Below, in pieces: positions 1-10,450 of a stretch of DNA of 18,552 nt. Source of the DNA: Micavibrio aeruginosavorus. Lineage in GTDB: Bacteria > Pseudomonadota > Alphaproteobacteria > Micavibrionales > Micavibrionaceae. The position numbers and the translations under genes were made by a program. Positions within the stretch are counted from its first letter, which is position 1. Each line of letters opens with the position of its first letter. The stretch lies in assembly GCA_003241475.1 (NCBI GenBank), contig QFQB01000030.1:1-18552 (forward strand), read 5' to 3'. A model generated the notes under the pieces. The model saw nothing but the letters and a program-made list of their open reading frames with translations, had not been told where the DNA came from and did not search any database.

Positions 1-149
1 TACATTTCCATCGAATACTTGAGCCGATTGTGAGTGGCGTTTTGCATCAAAAAAGGAATCCGCAAATTGTGTAATCCGATGATTGGTTCATTACGATGAG
101 AGGGAGAACGAAATAAGGAAAATGCAAGCACTCGAATGATATTCTGAGC

Positions 150-1180
150 TTAGTCCAATGCAGCGGCACCGGAGATAATTTCAATAAGTTCACGAGTGAT
201 GACAGCTTGACGGGTACGGTTGAAGGTCAACGTCAATTTGTCAATCATTTCTCCGGCGTTCTTGGAAGCATTGTCCATAGATGTCATACGGGATGACTGT
301 TCAGAGCAAGCGCTCTCCTTCATTGTATAGTAGATCAATGATGCCAATGAATATTCCAAGTAATCTTGCAAGATTTCGGAATCCAATGAATCGTAAGCGA
401 CCAAATTTTCGGATGTTTCAACGGTCTTGGTGCTGAAGATGGGCACCGTGGAGCACTGGTATGACACGACCGTCTTGAATTTGTTGTAGACAATTTGTCC
501 GTGACTGTAGTCCCAGCCAGATTGCAACACCTGATTGGCGATCTTAGAGGCATCCAAGAAGGTTGGTGGAATGCGACCAATCTGAATTGGAGGAAAAACG
601 CAATGGGATTAGTTGCGAGCTCGAAATATACACCTGTTGTAAGCACTCACTTCACTCGCAACGAAGACGAGTTTATCGGCGAACAAACGTTGCAAGATAG
701 CACGACTCTTGTCACCGACGCACACGATCTTGGTGTTCTCAGTGCTGCCTTGACGAGCCAACAAGTCGTTACGGATGCTACGAGCAACACCGGTATGAAC
801 GGCACCGCACAAACCACGATCCGAAGTCATGGCAATCAGCAATTCTTTGCCGTCCTTTGGTGCCTCAATTGCGGCCTGTTCGAAGAACACTTTAACACCT
901 TCGCCGAATGGACGTGCCTTCTTCAGATCACGTTCAGCACGGGCGTATCTGAAATTGGAGGATAAATGCATCATCAGACGATTACAAATACAATAACAAC
1001 AGCAACTCACTTGGCGGCTGACACCATCTTCATGGATTGCGTGATTTTCTGAATGTTCTTGACGGACTTCAAGCGCATTTGAATGGCCTTCAATGTGGCC
1101 ATGTTGCGGCTTTGCTGAGCAAAGGCTCCATTGGCCAAACCATGGGCCAATGGGCTGGCATTCATAACGCGTTGCATCAT
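150..1180 (-). CDS. ATPsyngamma: Mitochondrial ATP synthase F1 subunit gamma, three coding exons
   Basis: The gamma subunit is the rotating central shaft of the F1 head of mitochondrial ATP synthase, in the matrix. I read coding exons 1180-1011, 948-651 and 581-150, with GTGAGT donors and TTTCAG/TTCAG acceptors (introns of 62 and 69 bp). Spliced, this gives 299 aa, the usual animal length of about 298. Family-typical stretches are ATLKAIQMRLKSVKNIQKIT near the N-terminus, TSDRGLCGAVHTGVAR in the middle and NAGEMIDKLTLTFNRTRQAV in the C-terminal helix, ending GAAALD. The start is taken at the ATGATG at 1180 (context CCAAAATGATG), which gives a short mitochondrial presequence. The frame stays open upstream to an ATG at 1255, which would add 25 residues, but a possible 41-bp 5'UTR intron (1234-1194) lies there. 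No AATAAA is visible in the 149 bases downstream. Confidence 0.95.
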
Positions 1181-1255
1181 TTTGGATGTCTGGCTGAAAA
1201 TCGAATTGGAAAATGTCTTGAAAAATGGACTCACGAACGAATCGAACATAACCAA

Positions 1256-2069
1256 AATTGAATGTCATATCGGTGACGAAGACATCACGAACTGTCAGTC
1301 GGCGATCGCTATGAAATGCGGTATGAATTTTCCGGATTTTAATCGATTTGACTTTCACAAGAGAGAATTTTCTGGCTTTTTCCATGGCAATTTCTACATT
1401 GGCCGACCATTGGTCGCGAACTCATCACGAATGCATTCCAACGAATGTCCTCTTCGATGTCGCCAAATCCGAAAATTATCTCTTATGTAAGAGCAGATTC
1501 ACACAGCACTTGCACTACATTCGTATAAAGAAAATTTTCTTCTCATTTCGATTTTCGACACTTTCAAATCGGACAGTGCTTCGGCCTAGTGCTGGGCATT
1601 TCACTCGAAAGTGCGATCCTGCTATCGATTTTTAGTGAAAAATTTCTGCGAAAAATTTACAAACCTCTGAAAATGTCTGAATACAAATTATTTGCCCGAA
1701 GAGCCGAATACGGGATGGTAGTGAAAAATATGGAGGCAATGAATTGACAGACGACGTATGACCGAGCTGCTTGACGATGACAGCGCCATGTCTTTGGAGG
1801 TGGTGTGTGGTGGAACTGCAGCGAGGTGAATACGATTCCATTCACCTCGATAGAATTAATCGTCGAAAATGAGGCTGGTCTGTGGATTCGTTCCGTGGGT
1901 TTTGAAGCTGAGAAATTTCAATTAATGAGGAGGGAGGAGGAGAGGAGGGCAGCAAGAAGGATATACAAATAACAGAAATGTAACGTACCGTCGACCGGCG
2001 TCGAAGTAAAAGATACGAATTGGAATTCGAACGAATGAGAAAAACCAACAGAATGGAAATTATTTTAAA
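1256..2069. other. Intergenic region between ATP synthase gamma and the RING gene
   Basis: No recognisable gene. The part next to 1255 should hold the 5'UTR and promoter of the ATP synthase gamma gene. On the minus strand there are splice-like signals: a possible donor GTACGT just below 1990, a polypyrimidine run (about 1925-1965) and a TTTCTCAG acceptor near 1912. Flanking short open frames (1845-1657 and 2048-1842) match no family I know, and the latter has no ATG. They could be leader exons or a small unrecognised gene. The purine-rich tract on the plus strand at about 1926-1960 is simple sequence. Confidence 0.5.
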
Positions 2070-2075
2070 TTTATT
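2070..2075 (-). promoter_or_regulatory. Polyadenylation signal AATAAA of the RING gene
   Basis: TTTATT on the plus strand is AATAAA on the minus strand. It lies about 52 bases past the TAG/TAA-terminated RING-finger reading frame, the expected place for its 3' end. Confidence 0.6.
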
Positions 2076-2126
2076 TTCTACGTGAATAATCGTCGTTACA
2101 ATGAAATGGCAAGATTTAATGGAAAT

Positions 2127-2786
2127 TTAGTCCACATTCGCTTCAGGAAGGGAATCTTCTGTGTCACTTTGCTGCCTGGCTTGAGCTTGTTGTTTTGCCT
2201 CTTTGCGTTTCTGGTTCTCCAACTCGTAGATTCCATGTCGATCGAGTGGTCCGCCAATTTTCATCTTCCAGCCTTGAATCGCTGATGTTCCTTCGTTGAC
2301 GAAAGCTGCATTTGATTGCGATGATGCCGATCCATTTTCGCATTTGGGTTTTGAGATTTGTCTCAATTCTTGCGACAACTTCTTATTATCGGTCAGAAAT
2401 TCGTCTCGCTCCTTCTCAGTCTGGCAGAAGAACATTCTCAATTTGAACTGCATTATCGAAGCCTTTGCCAATTCATCGAGCGTTTTAAGCTGCTTTTTAT
2501 GAGATGTGTCCACAAATGTTTCGATTTTCTTGTCTGTTGCCTTCAATTCAGCTCGCAAATGGTCTAATTCTGGATCAGCATCTGACCACGCGTAGCTTAC
2601 GAAAATCGGAGCAAGTTCAGTGTATCGAACTGGTGAGCGGCATTTCGGACAGGACTTGGTATTGATTCTGCCGATGCGAAGCCACTGTGAAATGCAATTG
2701 TAGTGGAAGATGTGACCACAAATGACTCGAACGATGCGTGGATTGTTAAGTCCTTCGCCACAAATAACACACACTACAACATCCAT
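2127..2786 (-). CDS. RING-H2 E3 ubiquitin ligase, TRAIP/NOPO-like
   Basis: Single-exon gene of 219 aa. The RING finger is at the extreme N-terminus: C6-x2-C9-x13-C23-x-H25-x2-H28-x2-C31-x14-C46-x2-C49, with the CGHIFH and CPKCR signatures, i.e. the zinc ligands of a C3H2C3 RING. This should recruit an E2 and act as a ubiquitin ligase. After the RING comes a charged helical, probably coiled-coil region (about residues 68-150) and a basic/Gln-rich tail. An N-terminal RING followed by coiled coil resembles TRAIP (Drosophila nopo), but TRAIP is about 470 aa and its C-terminal PIP-box part is absent here, so this is a short relative or a different RING family. The start was chosen at ATGGATG (context CACAATGG). 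The open frame continues to an ATG at 2966, but the extra 60 residues look like untranslated sequence. Confidence 0.75.
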   Translation of the reverse strand: MDVVVCVICGEGLNNPRIVRVICGHIFHYNCISQWLRIGRINTKSCPKCRSPVRYTELAPIFVSYAWSDADPELDHLRAELKATDKKIETFVDTSHKKQLKTLDELAKASIMQFKLRMFFCQTEKERDEFLTDNKKLSQELRQISKPKCENGSASSQSNAAFVNEGTSAIQGWKMKIGGPLDRHGIYELENQKRKEAKQQAQARQQSDTEDSLPEANVD

Positions 2787-2966
2787 TGTGGAAATACGGT
2801 TGAAAAAACACAGAGTTGACGGAATGAAATCACTTTGTTTTGACTCGACAAAATTCAAAAGTTGAATGATTTGCTCCGAACGATATCCCAGTTTTATATT
2901 CTTTGGAAGTGCACCGCCTTGGATGGAGTTGCCAATTTGGGAGTTTTCCATAGGATGATCGACCAA

Positions 2967-3431
2967 TCACAGCAAGGCACTTTCACATCACGTACGGCCA
3001 GGACAGCTTCCATCTCACAAGAAAAGTCACCATTGCTATGGAGCACAGGCGACGGCAATAAATCCTTTTTCAGTTCTGGAGCGTTTGATGGGGATGCTTA
3101 GCGCGCTCTACTTCAGCTGTGGCTTAATGACTTATGTTTTTAATACCTGCTCTCGACTGCTCTCAACAACCAAAAATCAATCGAAAAATCACTTTTACAA
3201 AAAATAATGATTTTATTTTCAAAATAAACAATCAAGACAAAACAATCGAACCGAAAGCCGCAGAAGGTTTCTCTGACATCATTACCAAAATGATAATGCA
3301 ATAGATGAAATTGAAACCGCTCGTACGGCTCTGAGTCTCAAACAGAGCAGCTTGTCTCTTAAAATTTATGTTATGGATTTAATGTTTCAAAATATATAAT
3401 TTAGTTGTACGTTGCCCATGACTCGATTGGC
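2967..3431. other. Intergenic: RING promoter side and SLC35B1-like 3' region
   Basis: No gene seen. The region near 2970-3110 should contain the minus-strand promoter of the RING gene. The stretch 3180-3240 is AT-rich and carries AATAAA on both strands. The minus-strand copy at 3217-3212 lies about 215 bases past the stop of the transporter gene and is a plausible polyadenylation signal for it. Confidence 0.5.
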
Positions 3432-4550
3432 CTACGAAATGAGTTTTTGTTTCTCTTGTTTGGTGGTCGTCGGTTTCTTGCCGCTGGCTTTGCTTTTCCC
3501 GAAAGCGGCGTCAGCAAACAAGCCGGAAAACACAAGCAGTGTGCCAAGCCATTGTCTGGAAGAGAGTGGATTCCCGAAAAACAGAACGGAGCATAAAACT
3601 GTGAAGAATTTTCGAGTTGTGGTCACCACCGAGCATGCCAACGGACCGTAGCCAGACACCTGCAAGAAGATTGATTGATGAAATTCAATTCAGTTTGAGT
3701 GAAACAATCTCAATTACCATAATGAAGATGAACAGCTGTCCTATCGCTCCGGTGAAAGCCAAAGTGGCCAATTGGACGAGTACTTGGGGATGTCGACCGG
3801 CGAAGGCGACAAACTCCCAAATCTCCCCGGTCAAAACAACCCCAACGCCGAGAATAATGGTGCTCCACCAGTTCATGGCGAGCATCATGTGTTCGGCTGA
3901 TGGTGCTGTTGCTGCCCGCATTCTCTCCTGAACGGCCCCAGTCAAGCCATCCATCGACAAGCTCAAGATCAACAGCACCTCACCAACGCCAAAAGCTTGC
4001 TCTTGGGCAGCAGCTGTACCGGGCTTCGCGTCTTTCAACATGAACAATACCACACCGGCGACAATCAGCAAAACGAAAAGATATCGTTGAAGCGAGTATG
4101 ATTTGCGTCCGATGAAAACACCGAGCAACATCACCGGAATCGGTTTGGCAGACTTTCCAATAACTTGCGTTGGATAGGGGACCCATCTCAAAGCCATGTT
4201 CGAACTGACCATTGCCAGCAAGTAGGTCAGAGCCGAACTGGCGTAGTAACCGAAATGTGTTTTGTCCGCCTTCTGGGGTTTCACCAACAGAATGGCTGAA
4301 AGAGACGATGCGATTAGATTGACCGCGAAATTGAAGACGGAAGGAGCGAACCTTTGGCGAACAACCAGTTCCACAAGCATTGCACCCCACACAAGGTCAA
4401 AGCGAACGTAAATTTTTCACCCACCGATCCATCTGATTGCGGTGCATCACCATAGCGGCCACGTGTGATTTTCTCCTGAACAATTCCAAAATAAAAATAC
4501 GAGAAAAATATTCCCACAGCTGCGACAATAAACCGTGTGTTGTCATTCAT
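3432..4550 (-). CDS. SLC35B1: SLC35B1-family ER nucleotide (ATP/ADP or UDP-sugar) transporter, three exons
   Basis: Multi-pass transporter of the endoplasmic reticulum. The SLC35B1 family (fly meigo, human AXER) was first named for UDP-galactose and is reported to exchange ATP for ADP across the ER membrane. Exons are 4550-4352, 4295-3718 and 3659-3432 (introns of 56 and 58 bp, GTTCGC...TTTCAG and GTAATT...TGCAG). The joined frame gives 334 aa, close to the family's roughly 320. Diagnostic stretches are YFGIVQEKITRGRYG near the start, YLLAMVSSNMAL, GKSAKPIPVMLLGVF (the family signature), LSLSMDGLTGAVQE, GEIWEFVAFA and TTTRKFFTVL in the last exon. About ten hydrophobic segments are present. 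The start ATG sits in the context CACAATGAATG. The tail ends KQKLIS and lacks the canonical C-terminal di-lysine ER-retrieval motif seen in vertebrate members. Confidence 0.95.
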
Positions 4551-6873
4551 TGTGAATGCGTTTATTTGTTAGCACTGCGACAGTCAACTGTTTCGAGGGG
4601 AGGAAAAAAGAGAAAGTAAACAAAAACATTAATTTCAGTGGCCACGTTGAAAGCGATCTGCTCGGTAAATATTATTGATTATCGTCCTCAATTTCGCCAG
4701 TATTGTCTGCGCGATTTATTCGATTTTCTTTTGTTGAGTAAACACTCATCTATGATGTTCTGCCACCAAGTCACTAATCAGCTGATTCGCGAGACGAAGC
4801 AGCAAATAGTGAACGATTGAAAGATTTTCGATAAGCGTTCAACAATCGCCACATCAACTGAACGTCACAATCACCCGGTCGATGCCATTCAGAAAACACA
4901 GAAATATGCTGGCATTGCGTGTAATCGTCGTCGATTCGATTAACCATCATTTGAAAACAATGTAAACAAGAGAAACACACGAAACCAATTTTGCGAATCG
5001 TCAATGCCAAAGCCATCGGTCGATCGATCGATTTTCCTCGCGAATAATCTCATGTTCGCGTAAAATTCAATTTGAGAAACGTTTACGTGGCCAATTACAG
5101 TTGTAATTTTCGATTTATGCCCGGTTCTGTCAATCATCAAAGGTCAATCGCGCAACTATTCGATAATTGTCGAATGCACGTCACATTGAGGGTCAGCGAA
5201 GAACTCTTTCGAAAATCAATCTTCAATTTAATCGTCTTGCGGAGCTGACACGGTTCACATTACCAATTTATGATGTTTTCATACAAGAAACAGCATTTGA
5301 CTCGAAAATTTTGGACGAATTTATCAAAATATTGCGGATGGCCCACCGAAACGTTGACAAGTGTCTGCCGTTCGAGCATACACGTAATCTGTTTTTGTGA
5401 CAGTTGGAAAAACGATGAAAACAATACAAAGTTGGTTCGGCCGCATGTATCGCATTTCCATCGGTTCCAATTGAACGGTGTGTGTCTCTGGTTGACCGTT
5501 TTTTCCGTTGAAGCACCGGGTTTCAGTAGGAGAAACCAGCGAAATCGAATTGTTCATGACTAAGCGGCACTCGCCTCCTTAAACCAGACCACTCGAATTA
5601 TGATTCCAATTCCAATCTGCCGTTCCAATAAGAAATCCCACCAAACTCCACAATACATTCGAAAAACCTCCACCCAGCATGAAACACAAACCACAAGAAA
5701 CCATTCCCCGTCCGACCGTAGCCAACTTCACCGATTATCCATTTCTGTTTTCACTTCATTCTTTGTTATTGTTTGTTCGAATATTTGCTCAACAATGTTT
5801 TCGGAAAAAAAAAATCATCGCAAATAAACAAATTTGTTGCAATGTAAGTGTCATTTTGAATGGGAGGTCCGTTGATGATGGCAGTAATTGGCGCCAGTAC
5901 GAATAACGGCGGCTACGTGGAAAATTCAACAAATTTCCCAAGTGAAATGCTAAGCCAGTGATTATTCAGTGAATAACCTCGACGGAAAGTCATTCATTGA
6001 AATGGAAAATTTACATAAAAAATCATCAAATCAGTTGTGAAACATTGGCTAATTCATCGTTACGCGTCCGTGTGCTCAACGGTTGGGCTCGATTTGGAGA
6101 TTTGCCGAAATTTTCCAGTCGAAAAGGTCGAATAGGTCATTGACGAGATTTCAATGGAAAAAACTCGTTTAAATTCAGTCATAAATTCTTATTGCTTGAG
6201 ATCGTCGTCTTATTAGATTTTCTATCCACCGCATACATGCAAGCGGCACAGTTGAGATGTTTCGCATGTCGCGTTAAGAAAGACGATTTCACAATGTCAC
6301 CGCAATTCACAAAAGGCGGTGTACGATTTGCTGTTGTTGTTGTTGCCGTTTCGTTCTGTTTCGATATTTTTTCTCTTTTGTTTTTTTTTCTCTGCTTCTG
6401 GATTTTTCGTCGTCTTTCCTTCGTCATATGTCTTGAAGCTGTGCATTCGCATTGCTTTGGTCGCGTCGCCTAAATTACATTTGGGGTGTATCTTAATGAC
6501 TTGCGTGCGGGTGACGTCATAACGACTTTTGAAGCGGCATTCTTTCAGCGTTTACGCATCGCCTCTCGCAACAACATTCAAACCTTTCACTTATCAATCA
6601 ATAATAATTAAACGCAGCAATAATTAACGTTTTGCAGATAGCATGTGCTGTGTGTCGTTGGCTTCGTCGTTATAATGCGAAAATGGCATTAATGCTGTTG
6701 TCGAATAATAAACGCATTTTCGCATTTTGTTTACGAGGAATCGCATTAGTAAGATCAATGGTGTCGTGCATTTGGATGTGAATCGCAAGTTGTCGTCGAT
6801 CATCGTCTACAGTTGTTGACCGCTAGAAATTCACTGTTTCCACCATCAAACGCCGGCGCGAATTCCTGATCGA
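4551..6873. other. 2.3 kb without a recognisable gene; upstream region of CCAPR
   Basis: Short open frames occur on both strands (for example 5167-5400 plus), but none has family resemblance or a convincing exon structure. The region lies between the 5' ends of two divergent genes, so it should carry both promoters and CCAPR control elements. Visible details: a (TCGA)n run near 5018-5033, a poly-A run near 5806, a T-rich patch at 6370-6390 and a perfect CRE palindrome at 6512. Untranslated CCAPR exons could be hidden here. Confidence 0.5.
6512..6519. promoter_or_regulatory. cAMP response element-like palindrome TGACGTCA
   Basis: A perfect 8-base CREB/ATF consensus, 355 bases upstream of the reconstructed CCAPR start codon. 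Its position in a likely promoter-proximal region makes it a candidate site, but an 8-mer can arise by chance in a region this size. Confidence 0.35.
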
Positions 6874-8550
6874 ATGTTGCCATTGAATTATGACACATCG
6901 GATTCAAATAATCAAATTGGCATCAATTTCATAACTGTCACAACACCTTTAACGCAGGTATGTCGTCTGTTTTCGAGATAAGGGGGTCCGGTGGAGGGGG
7001 GCATAATAATAGCAGGCCGGAGCTTTCATTGTGAATTTTCATTCGAGTAAAGATTTTGCCGACACCAAAGCTCCAATCCAATGACTTCAACACCACGAGC
7101 AATGTGACGAAGGACGAATTGAACTCATTTTATTTTTATGAGGTCTGTTGCCATTCCCGTTCACCGTTCACTGGATTCGCATTCAAAATTCTACAAAAAA
7201 TCGTGTTTTTCTTCTCCTCACAAAATCATTTTCAGACTGAACAGTTTACAGTATTATGGATATTATTTGCAATTATCATTTTGGGGAACACTTCCGTTCT
7301 CGTAACGCTTTGCTTTAACAAAAATAAGAAGTCACGAATGAATTTTTTCATTCGTCAATTAGCGATAGCAGGTACGATATTCCGGAGTTCGTCCGAAGCG
7401 GCTCCAGTTACAAATCATAAATCGAGAATTGCCATTCAATTTACTCTTTTCAACATCGCTAGATTTATGTGTAGGCCTCCTGAACGTCTTGATCGACATC
7501 ATCTGGCGAATAACAATATCATGGCGAGCCGGTAATTTAGCCTGTAAATTGATAAGATTCTTGCAGGCCTGTGTCACATACGCGTCAACGTACGTTTTGG
7601 TTGCGCTGAGCATCGATCGATATGATGCGATAACCCGTCCAATGAATTTTTCTGGTTCTTGGCGTCGAGCCCGAACATCCATTGGCATTGCCTGGACGCT
7701 CAGCATATTATTCTCGATGCCACAATTCGTTCTTTACGAGGAGACGCTTATTCAAGATCAACTGCAGTGTTGGATCGATTTGGGTGAACCGTGGCGCTGG
7801 CAGGTGTACATGTCGCTCGTTTCGGCTGTGCTGTTCATGTTCCCGGCCATCATAATCGCAACTTGCTATGCCGTCATTATTCGCACCATTTGGACCAATG
7901 GCACCATTCTGATGGATCATGGTGAGTACGATGGGCAAAAATCCTTCCATTGGCATTTTTCTCACTCTTTCATTTCGCAAATGGAAAACACGCACACACC
8001 CAGAACGAGGTTGCCGTCGTGCCAGCTCCCGTGGTATAATCCCGCGTGCCAAAGTGAAAACCGTCAAAATGACCATTGTGATTATAATCGTCTTTGTGAT
8101 ATGCTGGTCGCCATACATAATCTTCGATTTGCTTCAAGTTTTCGAGAAGATACCAAAAACCCAAACGAATATTGCCATCGCAACTTTTGTACAAAGCTTA
8201 GCACCGTTGAATTCGGCCGCCAATCCGATCATCTATTTTTTATTCTCAACTCAAATGTGCCGGACAATAAGGTGAGTGGAACGCCGCTGTTTAATCGATG
8301 GAAACGATTCAGTTGATATGTTCCTCTTCGTCTTTCCACTTTCAGGCCAGCATTTCGATGGATATTCTTGGTCTCGTGCAAAAACGGCGAGAGTGAATCA
8401 TCCAACATTGCATCGCTGGGCCGCAGCTCGATTTCCACCCGAACGACATCATTGGCATCAACCCGTCGATCAACTGTGAATTATCGTCCGACCACTGTAG
8501 CCGTGTCATCCGATCGATCCAAGAGCATTTTAGCCATTTCGAATGTGTAA
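6874..8550 (+). CDS. CCAPR: Crustacean cardioactive peptide receptor (neuropeptide GPCR), six coding exons
   Basis: Class A G-protein-coupled receptor for crustacean cardioactive peptide, which in insects acts on heart, gut and ecdysis circuits. Exons: 6874-6957, 7053-7142, 7236-7371, 7463-7921, 8004-8271, 8346-8550; total 413 aa with phases consistent at every junction. Introns are 74-95 bp. N-glycosylation sites N41TT and N45VT lie in the extracellular N-terminus. TM1 follows FYFYETEQFTVLW. Seen are the TM3-ECL2 cysteine pair C131/C206, D155-R156-Y157, CWSP at 290-293 and NPIIY at 330-334. The stretches LNVLIDIIWRITISWRAGN and ASSRGIIPRAKVKTVKM match insect CCAPR as I recall it. Less certain are the first exon (ATG at 6874, donor CAG|GTATGT) and the exon 2 start, which could be 7053 or 7071, both in phase. 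The exon 2 donor (GAG|GTCTGT) is weak. An alternative is another vasopressin/NPS-type receptor, but similarity is strongest to CCAPR. Confidence 0.9.
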
Positions 8551-8557
8551 TTGCTGT

Positions 8558-8579
8558 TGTTGCTGTTGCTGTTGTTGTA
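8558..8579 (+). repeat. TTG/CTG trinucleotide microsatellite in the CCAPR 3'UTR
   Basis: Interrupted run of CTG and TTG triplets starting a few bases after the CCAPR stop codon. Simple-sequence DNA; the reverse strand would read as a glutamine run but is not a gene. Confidence 0.7.
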
Positions 8580-8814
8580 TGTAAAATGAAGGGAATTGTT
8601 TGTTTTCCGCTCTTCGATTAGCCAATATTTCAGCGTTATCGAATGTAGTTATGTCTGTCTGTGTGTTTCTGTGTGTATGTGTCGTCTGTTCGTGTCTGTG
8701 TAGTCCAATCAATATGCCCGACCAATATTTCCAATCAAATTCTTTTCGAATGAAATATTTTATGTACAATTTGTATCGTGCTTTTCCGATGAGACCAATT
8801 TTCTGTGCAAATTA

Positions 8815-8820
8815 AATAAA
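8815..8820 (+). promoter_or_regulatory. Polyadenylation signal AATAAA of CCAPR
   Basis: AATAAA 265 bases after the CCAPR stop, followed about 15 bases later by an A-run and then a GT-rich stretch, the usual layout of an animal 3' end. Confidence 0.6.
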
Positions 8821-9318
8821 TTAGAAATTGAGAACAAAAAAAAAGTGGAAAGTTTGTCAGTTGTTTGATTCTCGATGGCTTACTTGGGCCATTCTTGAAG
8901 ATTTTCAGGATGAAGAGGGCTTCCTTTTCGATGAATATTCATGTGTGTTCCATCGACCGAATGCGTCCGGCGATAAGTGAAAACTTCCGTTTGTCACTCA
9001 TGAATATGGAATTCACCCCCCACCCCGCCCCAGTTGCTCGACGGATTAGACCTCCTTCCTGAAGAAAAGAAACGAAAAAGCTCAAGAAGATGTGGCATCC
9101 ATTTGAAAGTGCTCATTCCAAAACTGCGTGGAAAAGCCGACACTATCCAGACCTGAACGACGATTGGTGATTTTCCGAATCGAGGCTCCGCCCACAATTT
9201 TCCATCAGCCATTCGATGGGTTCGATGTGAAACCACACACCGCTGGCAGACGAACGAATACGGAAATCGAGCGAGGGGCGAAAAATGTTGTTTATTCAGA
9301 CGTTAATTTACGCTGAAC

Positions 9319-9362
9319 GATGTGTGCGTGTATGTATATGTGTGTATGTGTGTATATGTTTT
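9319..9362 (+). repeat. TG/TATG-rich microsatellite upstream of Fer1
   Basis: Imperfect run of TG, TGTA and TATG units, about 210 bases upstream of the Fer1 start codon. A simple repeat of the kind common in insect intergenic DNA. Confidence 0.7.
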
Positions 9363-9570
9363 ATGGAAATGAGTTTATCTCATCTGGGTTGTTTAAACAG
9401 TAGATTCTAGTCAATGCTCGAACGAGGTCAAATAAAATTTGAAAACGGAACTCGCGAACGTTTTGATCGGAATATTCGAGAGGTGATCGATTCGTCAAAG
9501 TGAAAATTGGCGCGCGGCAAAATTCGTCCAGTGAGCGAAAGTGACAGTTTCAAAAGGACACCCCATCGAA

Positions 9571-10226
9571 ATGTTCTCCATCGAAGGCATCGATTTCGAG
9601 TCGATTATGAATCGCCATTTATTCGATGGTCATCCAGCGACGGTGAGCACAACATCATCAAATAGCTCCGACTTTTTCATGTGCAATGACGATTCCAACG
9701 ACAGTGACTTGTACAGTGGATATCACAGTGATCAGGAGAACACGCTCGAGAAATTGTAAGTGCTGCGGTCCGGCCGACCAAGTGCCCACGAGATTGATCG
9801 ATGGTCTTTCCTTCCAGCTCAACGAAACAACGTCGATCGAACAATTTGAGTCTGCAATCACAGCAACGGCAAGCGGCCAATATGCGAGAACGTCGACGCA
9901 TGCAAAATATCAACGAGGCTTTCGAAGGCCTCAGATCGCACATTCCGACGCTGCCGTACGAGAAGAAGCTGAGCAAAGTTGACACATTGAAGCTGGCAAT
10001 CAGCTACATCACATTCCTGGGCGAAATGGTTCGGAAGGACAAGAACGGTGCCGATGTGGGAATCAGCGGATTGCATAAGCCTTGCCACAAAATTCCGCCC
10101 AAGAAAACCTACTTGAGATGCAAAAGTGAGTGCGATTCATTGACAGACTTCCAACGGAAGAGTTCATTTGACATGGTCTACATATCTCTCGCCACTAGTC
10201 CACCGGTTAGATCATTTATCAGTTAA
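9571..10226 (+). CDS. Fer1: bHLH transcription factor Fer1 / PTF1A, two exons
   Basis: Class II basic helix-loop-helix DNA-binding protein of the PTF1A family (fly 48-related genes), expected to dimerise with an E-protein (Daughterless) and bind E-boxes in the nucleus. Exons 9571-9755 and 9818-10226 (62-bp intron GTAAGT...TTCCAG, phase 2) give 197 aa. The N-terminal part is acidic and Ser-rich (SDFFMCNDDSNDSD). The bHLH spans about residues 79-131: basic region RQAANMRERRRMQ with E86 and R89, helix 1 INEAFEGLRSHIP, loop TLPYEKKLSK, helix 2 VDTLKLAISYITFLGEMV. The PYEKKLSKVDTLKLAI stretch is diagnostic of PTF1A/Fer1. The motif HKIPPKK after the bHLH fits the Fer1 type. The C-terminal tail after about residue 165 is short compared with fly Fer1. 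Confidence 0.93.
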
Positions 10227-10233
10227 ATATTTA

Positions 10234-10253
10234 AACGTGAACGTGTTCACGTT
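10234..10253. repeat. 9-bp inverted repeat just after the Fer1 stop
   Basis: Arms AACGTGAAC and GTTCACGTT separated by GT, starting 8 bases after the Fer1 TAA. As DNA it holds ACGTG cores on both strands, the type of core bound by bHLH-PAS dimers. Its function is unknown. Confidence 0.6.
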
Positions 10254-10450
10254 CCAACGTTGCGGCATCGCATGCAACAAACACCGTGCGGAAAATTATG
10301 TTATCCATAAATCTACGAATGACATTTGATGATTATTTCCAAAGTGGCCCCTTTCCGTTCGTGTCGCACCGTCGTGGGGTGAACCATAAAGCACAAACAA
10401 AACACACGTGCATTTAAATTGGTTCCTGTTTCGCGTCATCGTACCGCACC

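Larger units (their letters stand above)
8551..9570. other. CCAPR 3'UTR and Fer1 upstream region
   Basis: No coding region recognised. The first 270 bases are probably CCAPR 3'UTR, with a trinucleotide repeat, a TG-rich stretch (about 8657-8702) and a polyadenylation signal. The rest should hold the Fer1 promoter and 5'UTR, with a second TG-rich stretch at 9319-9362. Confidence 0.5.

Noticed and set aside
1632..2048. Short minus-strand open frames with splice-like signals between ATP synthase gamma and the RING gene
   Set aside because: No family resemblance, no ATG in the upstream piece, and simple purine-rich sequence nearby; not enough to call a gene.
5167..5563. Open frames of 77-97 codons on both strands upstream of CCAPR
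   Set aside because: Both strands are open over the same stretch, there is no recognisable protein, and no convincing start or splice context.
8530..8769. Minus-strand frame with a polyglutamine run
   Set aside because: It is the complement of a TTG/CTG microsatellite in the CCAPR 3'UTR, not a gene.
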